Source: an uncultured Oscillospiraceae bacterium
GTDB lineage: Bacteria > Bacillota > Clostridia > Oscillospirales > Ruminococcaceae
DNA: 64,000 nucleotides
NCBI GenBank assembly: GCA_934481445.1
Contig: CAKSPC010000005.1
Span: 3,024-67,023, forward strand
Direction of reading: 5' to 3'
Shown: in pieces, positions 1 to 8,639 of the stretch
Layout: every line of letters begins with the position of its first letter
How positions within the stretch are numbered: the first letter of the stretch is position 1
Position numbers and translations under genes: made by a program
The notes under the pieces: model-generated
Database searches by the model: none
Told to the model about the DNA's origin: nothing
The model's input: the letters and a program-made list of their open reading frames with translations, nothing else

Positions 1-2
1 AC

Positions 3-1346
3 GACGTTGCGCACCCCGACTGGTTCACGATAGGCACCGCCTGCGCGAACAGGTTTTATTTCTGCATAAGATACGGCGGGGAAATTCCCGTCGGGGCGGA
101 GGTTAAGCCCTATATAAGCTTCGACGGGGAGGAATGGTGCCCGCTGGGGGTGTTCTATGCTTCGAGAAGATACGTCCGCGGGAAGTATGTGTCCATCTCC
201 TGCTACGACAGGCTTTACAGCCTTGATAAGGAATATTCCAGCCTGCTTGCGTTCCCGTCGGACACCGTAAAGATACTTGGCGAGATATGCAGCAGGAACG
301 GCATGGAATGCGCGGATATGGGCGAGGTTTTTTTGGTGGAGAAGATACCCGAGTACTGCACCGAGCGGGACATGATAGGCTATATCGCGGCGCTCAACCG
401 TGCCTGCGCAAAGATGGACAGATACGGGGATCTTGTGCTGAGAAAATACGACAGCGGCGGGTTTGTGCTGAACGAAAAGAACTGCGTCAGCATTTCGAGA
501 AACATGAACCATTCGGTGGTTACCTGCATAAAGGCGGGCACGGGCAGCGGCGAGCTGGTTTCGGGCTCCGGGGCGGAGATATCCACCATGGAGCTTTATA
601 ACCCGCTGATGACGCAGGAGCGGCTGGATCAGCTCTATTCGCTTTTCAAAACCTTTGCGTTTTACGGCGCGGATATCGAAATGCAGGGGCTTCCGTTCCT
701 TGAATCCGGGGAGAGGATAACGCTTCTGGAAAACGGTCTGCTTTATCCGCTTCAGATAAGCGGCATTGAATATCATTACGACGGCGGGCTGACCGCGGTG
801 CTCTGTTCCCGAAACAAAAACAGCTCCGACGCTGATTCGGACGACCTCGAAAAAACGCTCGAGGAGCTTAAAAACAGGCTCGGCGCGGGGTGCATAACGC
901 AGACAAACGACGCGCAGATAGCCCTGTCCGCGGAGCCTGCCACAGTGGCGGAGTTTACATTCGACGCGGCGGAAAATGCGTTCGCACGGGTGGATGTTAA
1001 CTGCACTCTGGATAATTTCACGGGGGATTTCCTTATCATATCCGTGTATGTCAACGGCGTTCAGGCACAGCGCAAAGCGGTGCAGAGCCTTTCGGGAACG
1101 GGGCGCGATCTTCTTCACTGGTACCACATCGCGCAGAAGCTTCCCGCAGGCAGCAGCACGATAACCGTCACCATGCAGACCAAAACAGGCAGCGCGTATA
1201 TACTGCCGTCGCAGCTTGCTGCTTCGCTGGTAGTGCAGGGTTCGGCGGGAAACATTGGCAGCATACGCGACAGACATACCGTGGCGGAGAGCATTTCGCC
1301 GACGGCGCTGAACAGCGTGCAGCCGACCGAGAAACAGGAGGGATGA
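3..1346 (+). CDS. Phage tail/baseplate-like protein, 5' end cut off
   Basis: The frame is open from the first bases of the window (DVAHPDWFTIGTACANRF...), so the true start lies outside; a GTG at 150 is only an internal codon. The first 60 visible residues, with the pattern F-IG-A...P-G-...-W-PLG-FY, then YDRLYSLD, resemble N-terminal regions of phage tail hub or prophage tail proteins. A later stretch (YNPLMTQERLDQLYSLFKTF) is also typical of such proteins. The C-terminal third is beta-rich and looks like a small jelly-roll or binding domain. The gene ends one base before the next ATG, so both belong to one operon. The family assignment rests on pattern recognition, not on a diagnostic motif. 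It is probably the tail end of a prophage or a domesticated tail-like particle. Confidence 0.6.
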   Translation, partial: DVAHPDWFTIGTACANRFYFCIRYGGEIPVGAEVKPYISFDGEEWCPLGVFYASRRYVRGKYVSISCYDRLYSLDKEYSSLLAFPSDTVKILGEICSRNGMECADMGEVFLVEKIPEYCTERDMIGYIAALNRACAKMDRYGDLVLRKYDSGGFVLNEKNCVSISRNMNHSVVTCIKAGTGSGELVSGSGAEISTMELYNPLMTQERLDQLYSLFKTFAFYGADIEMQGLPFLESGERITLLENGLLYPLQISGIEYHYDGGLTAVLCSRNKNSSDADSDDLEKTLEELKNRLGAGCITQTNDAQIALSAEPATVAEFTFDAAENAFARVDVNCTLDNFTGDFLIISVYVNGVQAQRKAVQSLSGTGRDLLHWYHIAQKLPAGSSTITVTMQTKTGSAYILPSQLAASLVVQGSAGNIGSIRDRHTVAESISPTALNSVQPTEKQEG

Positions 1347-1347
1347 C

Positions 1348-2640
1348 ATGAAAGGAAAGGCAACGCTGATACTCACCGACGCCGAAACAGGCGAGGAAAT
1401 AAAGCGCACGGAGGAAAGCAACATGGTGACGGACGTCCCCGAAAAGCTGTTTGATATCCCGCGGTGCGGTATGTTCACAATGATGAATATGCCGCAGATA
1501 ATGAACAGTTTTCTCCCGAGGGCCGAGAAGCTGTTCGGCGGGATAATGCTGCTTTCCACGAATGTTGATGAAAACAAGGCGACAGTTACTCCTCCGACCG
1601 GATACGCCGCCATCGGCACGGCGGGGGCGGTGTATTCGGGCACGGACACCCGCCGCGGAACGCTCAACGAAAACGAAAGCGGCCCGACAGACGGCGGGTA
1701 CAGGCTGGTCTGGGATTTCGGGACGGACAGGGCAAACGGCACGATAAAATGCATCGGGCTTACTTCAAGGATATTCGGCAACATCGGCTTCGACCCCGTA
1801 AAGGAGGGCAGCGAGAGCATACTCTGCAATCCGCAGTATTTTGACGCGGGAACGTTTGCGAACAGCAATTATCTTATCTCGGCAAGCGGCGTGTCTTTCA
1901 TCGCTAATTTGGAGTCGAACGTGTATCTTGGCATAAAGGTATCCTACACGGAAGTGACGTTCATAAGATACACCCTGACCGACCCAGACGCGGTGACGGT
2001 AAGCTGTGCGCCGAAGGATGTGGCGGAGGAGATCGCGGCGGTGGTGACGATACCGTTCATCGGGGATCTCAACACGAGATTTTACGACCCCGAAACGAAC
2101 GTACTGTATCTTTTCCGGCGCGACTCAATTCCGGGCACGGATGATGACACGTTCTCCTATGCGGGGATAGACGTTGGGACGTTCAAGCTGAAAACTTCCG
2201 GGAGCTTTACCACCGCAAGATACAGCTGGGCATATCCTGCGATATACCGCGGGAATGTCTACCGCCACCTCGGCGACCATATCGAGGTGAGCAGCCTTTC
2301 GGGGGCAGTGGAGAAAACCATCCCCGCGGCTGGGGGGGACAACGCGTATTTTTATGTATACGACGGGCACCTCTGCTATGGATTTGATAAATCAAATATT
2401 CATTATCATGCGCGTGTGGACTGCGCGGAGGTGAACGGAAGCTACGGCGTCGAGGGCTTCCCCGTTTACAGCAGGTACGTCAAGCCGCCGTATACGCTGT
2501 ATTCCACGAGAAGGCAGGCGCAGAACACCCTGCATATCTTAATGCACGCGGGGTACATGGCTACGATAAACAACCTCGCCGATCCGATAGAGAAAACGGA
2601 CAGGCACGCGCTGAAAATAATATACGAGCTTACGGACTGA
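1348..2640 (+). CDS. Phage-like tail-associated protein, hypothetical
   Basis: This 430-residue protein starts at an ATG with GGAGG a few bases upstream, directly after the tail-like gene. It begins MKGKATLILTDAETGEEIKR, a beta-hairpin-like opening seen in clostridial prophage proteins encoded after tail-tip genes. The rest is beta-rich and tyrosine/aspartate-rich, with phrases such as FYDPETNVLYLFRRDS and LCYGFDKSNIHYHARVD that suggest propeller-like or fibre-like repeats. I cannot name a family. Its position at the end of a tail module suggests a fibre or accessory baseplate protein. No holin, endolysin or integrase follows, so the phage-like region ends here or continues only to the left of the window. 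Confidence 0.55.
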   Translation: MKGKATLILTDAETGEEIKRTEESNMVTDVPEKLFDIPRCGMFTMMNMPQIMNSFLPRAEKLFGGIMLLSTNVDENKATVTPPTGYAAIGTAGAVYSGTDTRRGTLNENESGPTDGGYRLVWDFGTDRANGTIKCIGLTSRIFGNIGFDPVKEGSESILCNPQYFDAGTFANSNYLISASGVSFIANLESNVYLGIKVSYTEVTFIRYTLTDPDAVTVSCAPKDVAEEIAAVVTIPFIGDLNTRFYDPETNVLYLFRRDSIPGTDDDTFSYAGIDVGTFKLKTSGSFTTARYSWAYPAIYRGNVYRHLGDHIEVSSLSGAVEKTIPAAGGDNAYFYVYDGHLCYGFDKSNIHYHARVDCAEVNGSYGVEGFPVYSRYVKPPYTLYSTRRQAQNTLHILMHAGYMATINNLADPIEKTDRHALKIIYELTD

Positions 2641-2728
2641 GGATGGAGCGCGGGGGCATTCTGATGTGCTTCCGCGCTTTGAGTTTAAAATACACGCGGG
2701 GGCACCAAAAAGGTTCCCCTGCGCCTGT

Positions 2729-2851
2729 TTATAAAGGCTCGAAATATCGGCACTCCGACGACAGCGCGGCGGAGGTCACGGTGAGTTCTTCAAGGGTGCA
2801 GAAACCCTCTTTCTGCCAGCGGCAGCATTCCGTGCAGGTTATAAGGTTCAT
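2729..2851 (-). CDS. Small Cys-rich protein, DUF1540-like
   Basis: A 40-residue minus-strand gene starts at an ATG with a perfect GGAGG seven bases upstream (start of protein MNLITCTECCRWQKEGFC). The pattern C-x2-CC-x6-C-x(14)-C followed by an aromatic C-terminus (ECRYFEPL) matches the style of DUF1540 proteins, short Cys-rich metal-binding candidates common in clostridia. A longer reading from a TTG at 2917 is possible (62 residues, with two more Cys), but the ribosome binding site supports the inner ATG. It stands alone between the phage-like genes and the hydrolase. Function is unknown; metal binding is an inference from the cysteines. Confidence 0.55.
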   Translation of the reverse strand: MNLITCTECCRWQKEGFCTLEELTVTSAALSSECRYFEPL

Positions 2852-2910
2852 ACATACGCCTCCGATGGGTGTGGTAGCGGCGCAGGCGTTTTTATCCGAG
2901 CAATTTCCCG

Positions 2911-2939
2911 TTGACAAAACATGGGGAGCGTTGTATAAT
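2911..2939 (+). promoter_or_regulatory. Consensus sigma-A promoter upstream of repeat element and hydrolase
   Basis: TTGACA at 2911-2916 and TATAAT at 2934-2939 are separated by exactly 17 bases, a perfect housekeeping promoter. The transcript would run through the palindromic element at 2954-3166 before reaching the hydrolase gene at 3220. Confidence 0.8.
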
Positions 2940-2953
2940 TAAATTGGTAAATT

Positions 2954-3166
2954 CCTGTCGCAAAAGTCTTACGACTTTTACGACAGGGGACAATCCACTG
3001 GCATGGCAAGCCATGCCTTACGCCTTTTGCAAAACAAAAGGCACACCGCGCGCACGTTTTGTCGCCTACGTCGACAAAACGCACACTTGTGCGGATAGAA
3101 GTGTTTTTTGCCGCGGGGGACCCGTGGCAAAAAACAGATTTAAAAGGCTCGCTGCGCGAGCAGATT
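2954..3166 (+). repeat. Modular palindromic intergenic element, family 1 copy A
   Basis: About 213 bp made almost entirely of adjacent hairpins: CCTGTCG/CGACAGG around AAAAGTC/GACTTTT; GGCATGGC/GCCATGCC; GCCTTTTG/CAAAAGGC; GTTTTGTCG/CGACAAAAC; TTTTTTGCC/GGCAAAAAA; GCTCGC/GCGAGC. The same order of stems occurs in inverted orientation at 37231-37504. Here the element is in the 5' leader of the hydrolase mRNA. Confidence 0.85.
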
Positions 3167-3219
3167 TCAATTTTTTATGGAATATTGGTAATTTATATAT
3201 TCGATTTTCGGGAGGAAAT

Positions 3220-4557
3220 ATGAACGTTTTTCTTCGGATAATAAATATAACGCTCATCTCCGCCATGGCGAACCTGCCGTTTTTTGTGCGGGAGATGGGC
3301 TTCGGCGCGAGGCTGGCGATAGGACTTATCGCGGGGCTTTATTTCGCGGCGTACAACGTTTTCCCGACGGTGCGTAAATATCCCTCGATACGGCTCAGGG
3401 TGCTGGGGGACGGCGCGGAGCTTCTGCTGACGTTCTTCGTTTCCTGCATTGCTTCGGCGGGGGTGCTGGCGGCGGCGATAACCGAGCTCGTCACCGCGGC
3501 GGAGCCGGATATACCGCGGTTCGTGATCTACTGCGTTATCCTTGCACTGTGCGAGGCGGTGATGTTCTGGAACGGGATAATACGCGTTTATGCGACCTCG
3601 GTGCAGCTCGGGGTGCGGTACAGGGTGCTGGGGATAGTCCTCGGATGGATACCTGTCGCGAACCTCGTGATGCTGATGATCATTTACGTCAGGGTGCGGC
3701 GGGAATGCCGCTTTGAATGCGAAAAGGCGCGCATCGACGAAGCCCGCGCGGCGGATAAGGTCTGCGCGACGAAATATCCGCTGCTGCTGGTGCACGGAGT
3801 GTTCTTCCGCGACAGCAGGGTGCTGAATTACTGGGGAAGAATACCCGCGGAGCTTGAGAAAAACGGCGCGGTCATATATTACGGAGAGCAGCAGAGCGCC
3901 CTCGCCGTAAAGGACAGCGCGGAGGAGCTCGCGGAAAAGATACGCAGTATCGTTGAAAAGACAGGCTGCGGCAAGGTGAATATCATCGCGCATTCAAAGG
4001 GCGGTCTGGACGCCCGCTACGCGATAAGCAGGCTAGGCTGCGCGCAGTACGTCGCGTCGCTTACCACGATAAACACGCCGCACAGGGGCTGCCTTTTTGC
4101 GGAGTACCTGCTCGGCAAGGCGCCCGACAAGCTGGTTTCCACCATAGAAAAGACCTACAACGCGGCGTTCCGCAGGCTCGGCGACCCGAACCCCGATTTC
4201 ATGTCGGCGGTTAAAGACCTCACGAACAGCTTCTGCACGCAGTTTAACGAGGAAGTTCCGAACGCGGAGGGGGTCATGTATCAGAGCGTGGGCTCCAAGG
4301 CGGCGCGGGCGCGCAGCGGGCGTTTCCCGCTGAATGTTTCCTACCCGGTGGTGAAGAAATTCGACGGGGATAACGATGGACTGGTGGCGCTGACCGCCGC
4401 GGAATGGGGCGAGAAATTCACGCCGCTGTACCCCGCGGGAAAGCGCGGGATAACTCACGCGGACGTTATCGACCTCAACCGCGAGGATATAAAGGGCTTC
4501 GATGTACGCGAATTTTATGTGGGACTTGTTTCGGAGCTAAAGAACAGGGGATTTTAA
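3220..4557 (+). CDS. Membrane-anchored alpha/beta hydrolase (lipase-like)
   Basis: The start is the ATG at 3220, preceded by GGAGG; 445 residues. The N-terminal half has about five hydrophobic segments (to about residue 165), then a charged linker and a triacylglycerol-lipase-like alpha/beta hydrolase domain. The domain begins with YPLLLVHGVFFRD (oxyanion-hole HG motif) and carries the nucleophile elbow AHSKGG with Ser about residue 255. Candidate catalytic Asp lies in KKFDGDNDGLV and His in RGITHADVI near the end. The family hydrolyses ester or thioester bonds; here the active site would sit next to the membrane, on a face I cannot determine. It precedes phoH by 9 bases but is probably functionally separate. 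The fusion of multispan membrane domain and lipase domain recurs in clostridia without a known substrate. Confidence 0.75.
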   Translation: MNVFLRIINITLISAMANLPFFVREMGFGARLAIGLIAGLYFAAYNVFPTVRKYPSIRLRVLGDGAELLLTFFVSCIASAGVLAAAITELVTAAEPDIPRFVIYCVILALCEAVMFWNGIIRVYATSVQLGVRYRVLGIVLGWIPVANLVMLMIIYVRVRRECRFECEKARIDEARAADKVCATKYPLLLVHGVFFRDSRVLNYWGRIPAELEKNGAVIYYGEQQSALAVKDSAEELAEKIRSIVEKTGCGKVNIIAHSKGGLDARYAISRLGCAQYVASLTTINTPHRGCLFAEYLLGKAPDKLVSTIEKTYNAAFRRLGDPNPDFMSAVKDLTNSFCTQFNEEVPNAEGVMYQSVGSKAARARSGRFPLNVSYPVVKKFDGDNDGLVALTAAEWGEKFTPLYPAGKRGITHADVIDLNREDIKGFDVREFYVGLVSELKNRGF

Positions 4558-4566
4558 GGAGAAGCA

Positions 4567-5556
4567 ATGGCAGAATTAACGATAAATATGGACAGCACCG
4601 AGCAGCTCCGCGCTGTGTTCGGCAATTTCGACAGCAACGTAAATCTGATACAGAAAGCCTTCGGCGTTACGATATTCAGCCGCGGAAGCGACGTTAAGAT
4701 CAGCGGCGAGGAGCCCGGCGTTACCCGCGCGGAAACCGCCATGCACACCCTCTGCGCGATGTTCGCGCGGGGCGAAGCGATAACCGACCAGAACGTCCGC
4801 TACGCTATCTCCCTGGTAAACGAAGGCAGCGAGGGCGAGATGGAGAAGATGTCGGGGGACTGCGTGTGCGTCAGCTACGCGGGCAAGCCCATCAAGCCCA
4901 AGACGGTCGGGCAGAAAAAATACTGCGACATGATACGCAATAACACCATAACATTCGGCGTCGGCCCTGCGGGCACGGGCAAGACCTACCTTGCCGTGGC
5001 GCTGGCGGTGACGGCGTTCAAGCAGCACAGCGTTCAGCGGATAATCCTCACACGCCCCGCGGTGGAAGCGGGTGAGAAGCTCGGATTTCTTCCCGGCGAT
5101 CTTCAGAACAAGGTAGACCCCTACCTCCGCCCGCTTTACGACGCGCTTTTCGATATGTTCGGGCAGGAGGCTTTCGCGCGGCTTCAGGAAAAGGGCGCGA
5201 TAGAGGTCGCTCCTCTGGCATATATGAGAGGACGCACGCTGGACGACAGCTTCATCATCCTCGACGAAGCGCAGAACACCACCCGCGAGCAGATGAAGAT
5301 GTTCCTCACCCGACTGGGCTTCAACAGCAAAATGGTCATAACGGGTGACATCACGCAGATAGACCTGCCGGATTCGACGAAATCGGGGCTTATCGAAGCG
5401 CTGCGGGTGCTGAAAAACGTCGAGGATATCGGACAGAACAGGTTCACCGAAAAGGATGTTGTGCGCCACAAGCTGGTGCAGGACATCGTAAAGGCATACG
5501 ACGATTATCATGCCGAAGCGCAGAAAAAATTCGGCGACGGGAGGAGATCAAGATGA
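4567..5556 (+). CDS. ybeZ: PhoH family ATPase (YbeZ-like)
   Basis: A 329-residue PhoH-like protein with N-terminal KH-like segment (about residues 1-100), Walker A GPAGTGKTY, Walker B FIILDEAQNTT and the conserved sensor region VITGDITQIDLP. Family members are predicted RNA helicase/ATPases that work with the endoribonuclease YbeY in rRNA maturation and ribosome quality control. The stop overlaps the ybeY start by four bases (ATGA), so translation of the two is coupled, which supports the functional pairing. Length is normal for the family. Confidence 0.93.
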   Translation: MAELTINMDSTEQLRAVFGNFDSNVNLIQKAFGVTIFSRGSDVKISGEEPGVTRAETAMHTLCAMFARGEAITDQNVRYAISLVNEGSEGEMEKMSGDCVCVSYAGKPIKPKTVGQKKYCDMIRNNTITFGVGPAGTGKTYLAVALAVTAFKQHSVQRIILTRPAVEAGEKLGFLPGDLQNKVDPYLRPLYDALFDMFGQEAFARLQEKGAIEVAPLAYMRGRTLDDSFIILDEAQNTTREQMKMFLTRLGFNSKMVITGDITQIDLPDSTKSGLIEALRVLKNVEDIGQNRFTEKDVVRHKLVQDIVKAYDDYHAEAQKKFGDGRRSR

Positions 5557-6032
5557 AAATATACATCTATTTAAGCAACGAGCAGGACAAGGTGCCCCTG
5601 CCAGAGGATACCGAAAAGCTTATAGAAATATGCGCCATGGGCGCCCTTGAGGAAGAGGGGATAGACGATGACGCGGAGCTTTCCGTAACCCTCACCGACA
5701 ACGAAAACATCCGCGTGATGAACAACGAGCACCGCGGGATAGACCGAGCAACGGACGTGCTTTCTTTCCCGATGGGTGACGAAAACGGCTTCGACACCGA
5801 TCCCGAAACGAACGCGATAATCCTCGGGGATATCGTAATTTCGATGGAGCGCGCAAAGGAGCAGGCGGAGGAATACGGACACAGCTTCCGCCGCGAGTTC
5901 GCATTTCTGCTGATGCATTCGATGTTCCATCTGCTGGGCTACGACCATGTAAACAGCGAGGAAGAGGAGCGCGTGATGTTCGGCAAGCAGGAGAAAGTCC
6001 TCGAAAAGCTCGGCATCACCCGCGAAAGCTGA
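5553..6032 (+). CDS. ybeY: Endoribonuclease YbeY (rRNA maturation factor)
   Basis: A 159-residue metalloenzyme with the signature HSMFHLLGYDH near residue 122, providing the three zinc-binding histidines, and the upstream TDVLSFP motif. YbeY helps mature 16S rRNA 3' ends and degrade defective ribosomes in the cytoplasm. The start overlaps phoH by four bases, and the gene ends directly before dgkA. The motif differs from the common HGxLHLxGYDH only by Ser for Gly and Met-Phe for x-Leu, so activity is expected. Confidence 0.95.
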   Translation: MKIYIYLSNEQDKVPLPEDTEKLIEICAMGALEEEGIDDDAELSVTLTDNENIRVMNNEHRGIDRATDVLSFPMGDENGFDTDPETNAIILGDIVISMERAKEQAEEYGHSFRREFAFLLMHSMFHLLGYDHVNSEEEERVMFGKQEKVLEKLGITRES

Positions 6033-6033
6033 T

Positions 6034-6501
6034 ATGAAAAAGTTCCTTAAAGGCTTTGGTTTCGCGGCGCGGGGGATAGCACATACGTTGGCGACGGAGC
6101 GGAATTTTCGGTTCCATCTGTGCGCGGCGGCGTTTGTCGTGTACTTCGCGGCGAGGTTTTATGAGCTTTCCCGCGGGGAATGGGCGGTGCTGCTGCTTAC
6201 GTTTGCGGCGGTGATGTCCGCGGAGATGTTTAACACCGCGCTGGAGCGGCTGGCGGACAAGGCTTCCCCCGAAAAAAACGAGCTTACAAAGCACAGCAAG
6301 GACTGCGCCGCGGGGGCGGTGCTGGTTTCGGCGGTGTTTGCCGTCGGGGTTGGGATAGCGCTGTTCTGGGATACTGAGCGTTTCGCGGCAATTCTGGCTC
6401 ATTTCACCGGGGGGTGGCATCGCCCCGTGCTGCTTCTTATTGCAGTCGCGGCGTCGGTGTGCGCGGTGTTCCTGCCCGAAGAACGGCGAAGAAATAATTG
6501 A
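6034..6501 (+). CDS. dgkA: Diacylglycerol/undecaprenol kinase family protein
   Basis: 155 residues, starting one base after the ybeY stop. The family signature E-x2-N-T-A-x-E is present (EMFNTALERLAD), with three hydrophobic segments around it. In Gram-positive bacteria this family usually phosphorylates undecaprenol, recycling the lipid carrier of cell-wall synthesis. A C-terminal extension adds another hydrophobic segment (PVLLLIAVAASVCAVFL), making the protein somewhat longer than typical. The usual downstream era gene is absent; a promoter and an EAL gene follow instead. Confidence 0.88.
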   Translation: MKKFLKGFGFAARGIAHTLATERNFRFHLCAAAFVVYFAARFYELSRGEWAVLLLTFAAVMSAEMFNTALERLADKASPEKNELTKHSKDCAAGAVLVSAVFAVGVGIALFWDTERFAAILAHFTGGWHRPVLLLIAVAASVCAVFLPEERRRNN

Positions 6502-6531
6502 TCTAATTTAAGTTGAAACAGCTCAAACTGC

Positions 6532-6560
6532 TTGATTTTTAAGCTCGTATGTGCTATACT
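6532..6560 (+). promoter_or_regulatory. Promoter of the EAL gene
   Basis: TTGATT at 6532 and TATACT at 6555 with a 17-base spacer lie 43 bases before the ATG of the EAL protein gene. Confidence 0.65.
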
Positions 6561-6602
6561 TAGTATGTAGAAGAAAAAACCAAACGACAAAGAAGGCATA
6601 CT

Positions 6603-8531
6603 ATGAATTATATAACTGAATTCAACATGGCGGCCGTCGCGATAGATCTGCTGCTGATAGTTATTTTTGCCGCGCGGAGAAACTACCCATGCACTAATAC
6701 GCGCATTTATTTTGTTATGCTTCTCTGTGCAACGCTGGCGTCGGTGTTTGACCTTGTTTCCTCTTATACTATTATGCAGCCGGAACTTGTGCCGGTCTGG
6801 CTGAATTATGTCTTAAACATTGCGTACCTGTGGTCCTACAACATGACGTCGGTGACGTTCCTTGTTTATATCTGCGGGCTGACCCATCCGAAGAATTTCC
6901 CGAAATGGGTGAATTACACGGTGCTGGGGATAATATGCGCGGATACGCTGCTGCTTCTTACGACGCCGTTTACGGGGTGGATAATAACCTTCGACGGAGG
7001 GCAGTACAGCCACGGGCCGCTGTTCCCGGTGCTTTATGTCACGAGCGTGTTCATGCTCAGCTGCGTCGGCGCGTTCTTCATGAAATACAAGAAGAATATA
7101 TCAATGTTTCAGTCGGCGCTTATAGTGGTTTTTGTGGTGGCGATAGTCGGCGCGATACTTGTCCAGTCGATGAACCGTGAGCTTCTTATACAGAACTTCG
7201 TTATCGCGCTTTATCTCATGCTGGTGTATATCTCCCTGCAAAATCCCGACGACTATTTTGACAAGGAAACTATGTGCTTTAACCGCCGCGCGTTCTATGA
7301 AACCGCGGGCAGGCACATCGACAAGAAACAGCCGTTCACCATCGTTGCTTTCACCGTGGACGAATTCCAGTACATGAACCGTCTTATCGGCGGCAAGGCG
7401 TATTCGGAGCTTATCGGGAACACGGCGGAGTTCATGTGCGAAAAATACGGGAAAAAGTCCGTGTACCATCTCGAGGACAACCGCTTCGGACTTATTCTCG
7501 ACGGAAAGGAACGCCGTTCGGCGGATACTGTCGTGGAGGATATACTGGATTTCTTTAAAAAGCCCGTGTGCGAGCGCGGTATCGAGGTGCAGATAACCCC
7601 GTACATCTGCACGCTGAATTACCCCGAATTCAGGGTGGAGGAGGAGGACGACGTCCGCGACGCGCTCGAATATTCCGTGCGCGAGATGGCACGCAATCGC
7701 GAAAAAAACATCGTAAACGTCACCGCAGAAGCTCTGAACGAAAAGCGCCGCGAAACAAAGGTGATACATGCCATGCGCAGGGCAATGCGGCTCGACGGCT
7801 TCGATGTGTATTATCAGCCGATATATTCCGTTAAAAACGGCAGCTTCCGCTCGGCGGAGGCGCTCATCCGCCTGAAGGACGATGAACTCGGCTTCATCAG
7901 CCCGGATGAATTTATCCCCATCGCGGAGAAAAACGGAATGATAATCGAAATAGGCGATATGGTTTTCAGAACAGTCTGCAGCTTCATGGCAAACGGCGAG
8001 GCGGATAAGCTCGGCATAGACTACATCGAAGTCAATCTTTCCACCGTGCAGTGTATGCAGGAAAACCTCGCACAGAAGCTGATGGACGTCATGAACGAAT
8101 ACGGCATCGCCGCAGAGCGCATCAATTTTGAGATAACCGAAACCGCCCATACAGTAAACGAGGAAGTGCTGCACAAGAATATGTCGGCGCTGATAAATAT
8201 AGGCTCCAGCTTCTCCATGGACGACTACGGCACGGGATTTTCCACTGCGAATTACCTTATCTCCCTGCCGATGAAAATTGTCAAGATAGACAAGAGTATT
8301 CTCTGGCCCGCCATGGATGACAACGACGCCATGATGATACTCCGTCACACAGTAAGTATGCTGCATTCGCTCAATAAGGAAATCGTTGTTGAGGGCGTAG
8401 AAACTGCCCAAATGGCAGAATTGCTCTGCGGTATGGGCTGCGACTTCCTGCAGGGCTTCCTGTACTCCAGACCGCTTCCACAGGGGGATTTCGTGAAGTT
8501 CCTCAAGGAAAACTCGGTCAGTGCGCAGTAA
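6603..8531 (+). CDS. Seven-TM protein with degenerate GGDEF and intact EAL domains
   Basis: 642 residues. Residues 1 to about 215 contain seven hydrophobic segments, a likely membrane sensor. A degenerate GGDEF follows (about 220-380): the active-site loop reads HLEDNRFGLIL, so no cyclase activity is expected. The EAL domain (about 390-640) keeps the residues needed for c-di-GMP hydrolysis: EALIR, the Asn of VNLST, FEITE, MDDYGTGFS, VKIDKS and EGVET. It should therefore be a c-di-GMP phosphodiesterase, perhaps regulated by the GGDEF-like domain. It is monocistronic, with its own promoter and a terminator at 8541. A diguanylate cyclase is encoded at 32237 in the same window. Confidence 0.9.
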   Translation: MNYITEFNMAAVAIDLLLIVIFAARRNYPCTNTRIYFVMLLCATLASVFDLVSSYTIMQPELVPVWLNYVLNIAYLWSYNMTSVTFLVYICGLTHPKNFPKWVNYTVLGIICADTLLLLTTPFTGWIITFDGGQYSHGPLFPVLYVTSVFMLSCVGAFFMKYKKNISMFQSALIVVFVVAIVGAILVQSMNRELLIQNFVIALYLMLVYISLQNPDDYFDKETMCFNRRAFYETAGRHIDKKQPFTIVAFTVDEFQYMNRLIGGKAYSELIGNTAEFMCEKYGKKSVYHLEDNRFGLILDGKERRSADTVVEDILDFFKKPVCERGIEVQITPYICTLNYPEFRVEEEDDVRDALEYSVREMARNREKNIVNVTAEALNEKRRETKVIHAMRRAMRLDGFDVYYQPIYSVKNGSFRSAEALIRLKDDELGFISPDEFIPIAEKNGMIIEIGDMVFRTVCSFMANGEADKLGIDYIEVNLSTVQCMQENLAQKLMDVMNEYGIAAERINFEITETAHTVNEEVLHKNMSALINIGSSFSMDDYGTGFSTANYLISLPMKIVKIDKSILWPAMDDNDAMMILRHTVSMLHSLNKEIVVEGVETAQMAELLCGMGCDFLQGFLYSRPLPQGDFVKFLKENSVSAQ

Positions 8532-8540
8532 GAATTTTTT

Positions 8541-8570
8541 ATCCCCGCCCGCAGCGGCGGGGATTTCTGT
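8541..8570 (+). terminator. Terminator after the EAL gene
   Basis: Stem ATCCCCGCC / GGCGGGGAT with a six-base loop, followed by TTCTGT. A possible -10 box TATAAT at 8607-8612 for sbcD follows, without a good -35 box. Confidence 0.8.
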
Positions 8571-8639
8571 ATCACAAACGATACATATAAGCAGGCGAAA
8601 GTGTGCTATAATAGAAAATAAAACCATAAGGAGCGTACC

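Noticed and set aside
2643-2942. Plus-strand 99-codon reading frame after the phage genes
   Set aside because: It is antisense to the better-supported Cys-rich gene, its composition is unlike neighbours, and it ends on a promoter.
2911-3219. N-terminal extension of the alpha/beta hydrolase across the repeat element
   Set aside because: It would begin on the -35 box and translate the palindromic repeat; the GGAGG-ATG at 3220 is the natural start.
7101-8627. 508-codon minus-strand frame opposite the EAL gene
   Set aside because: The plus strand has all EAL motifs; the antisense frame has none that I recognise.
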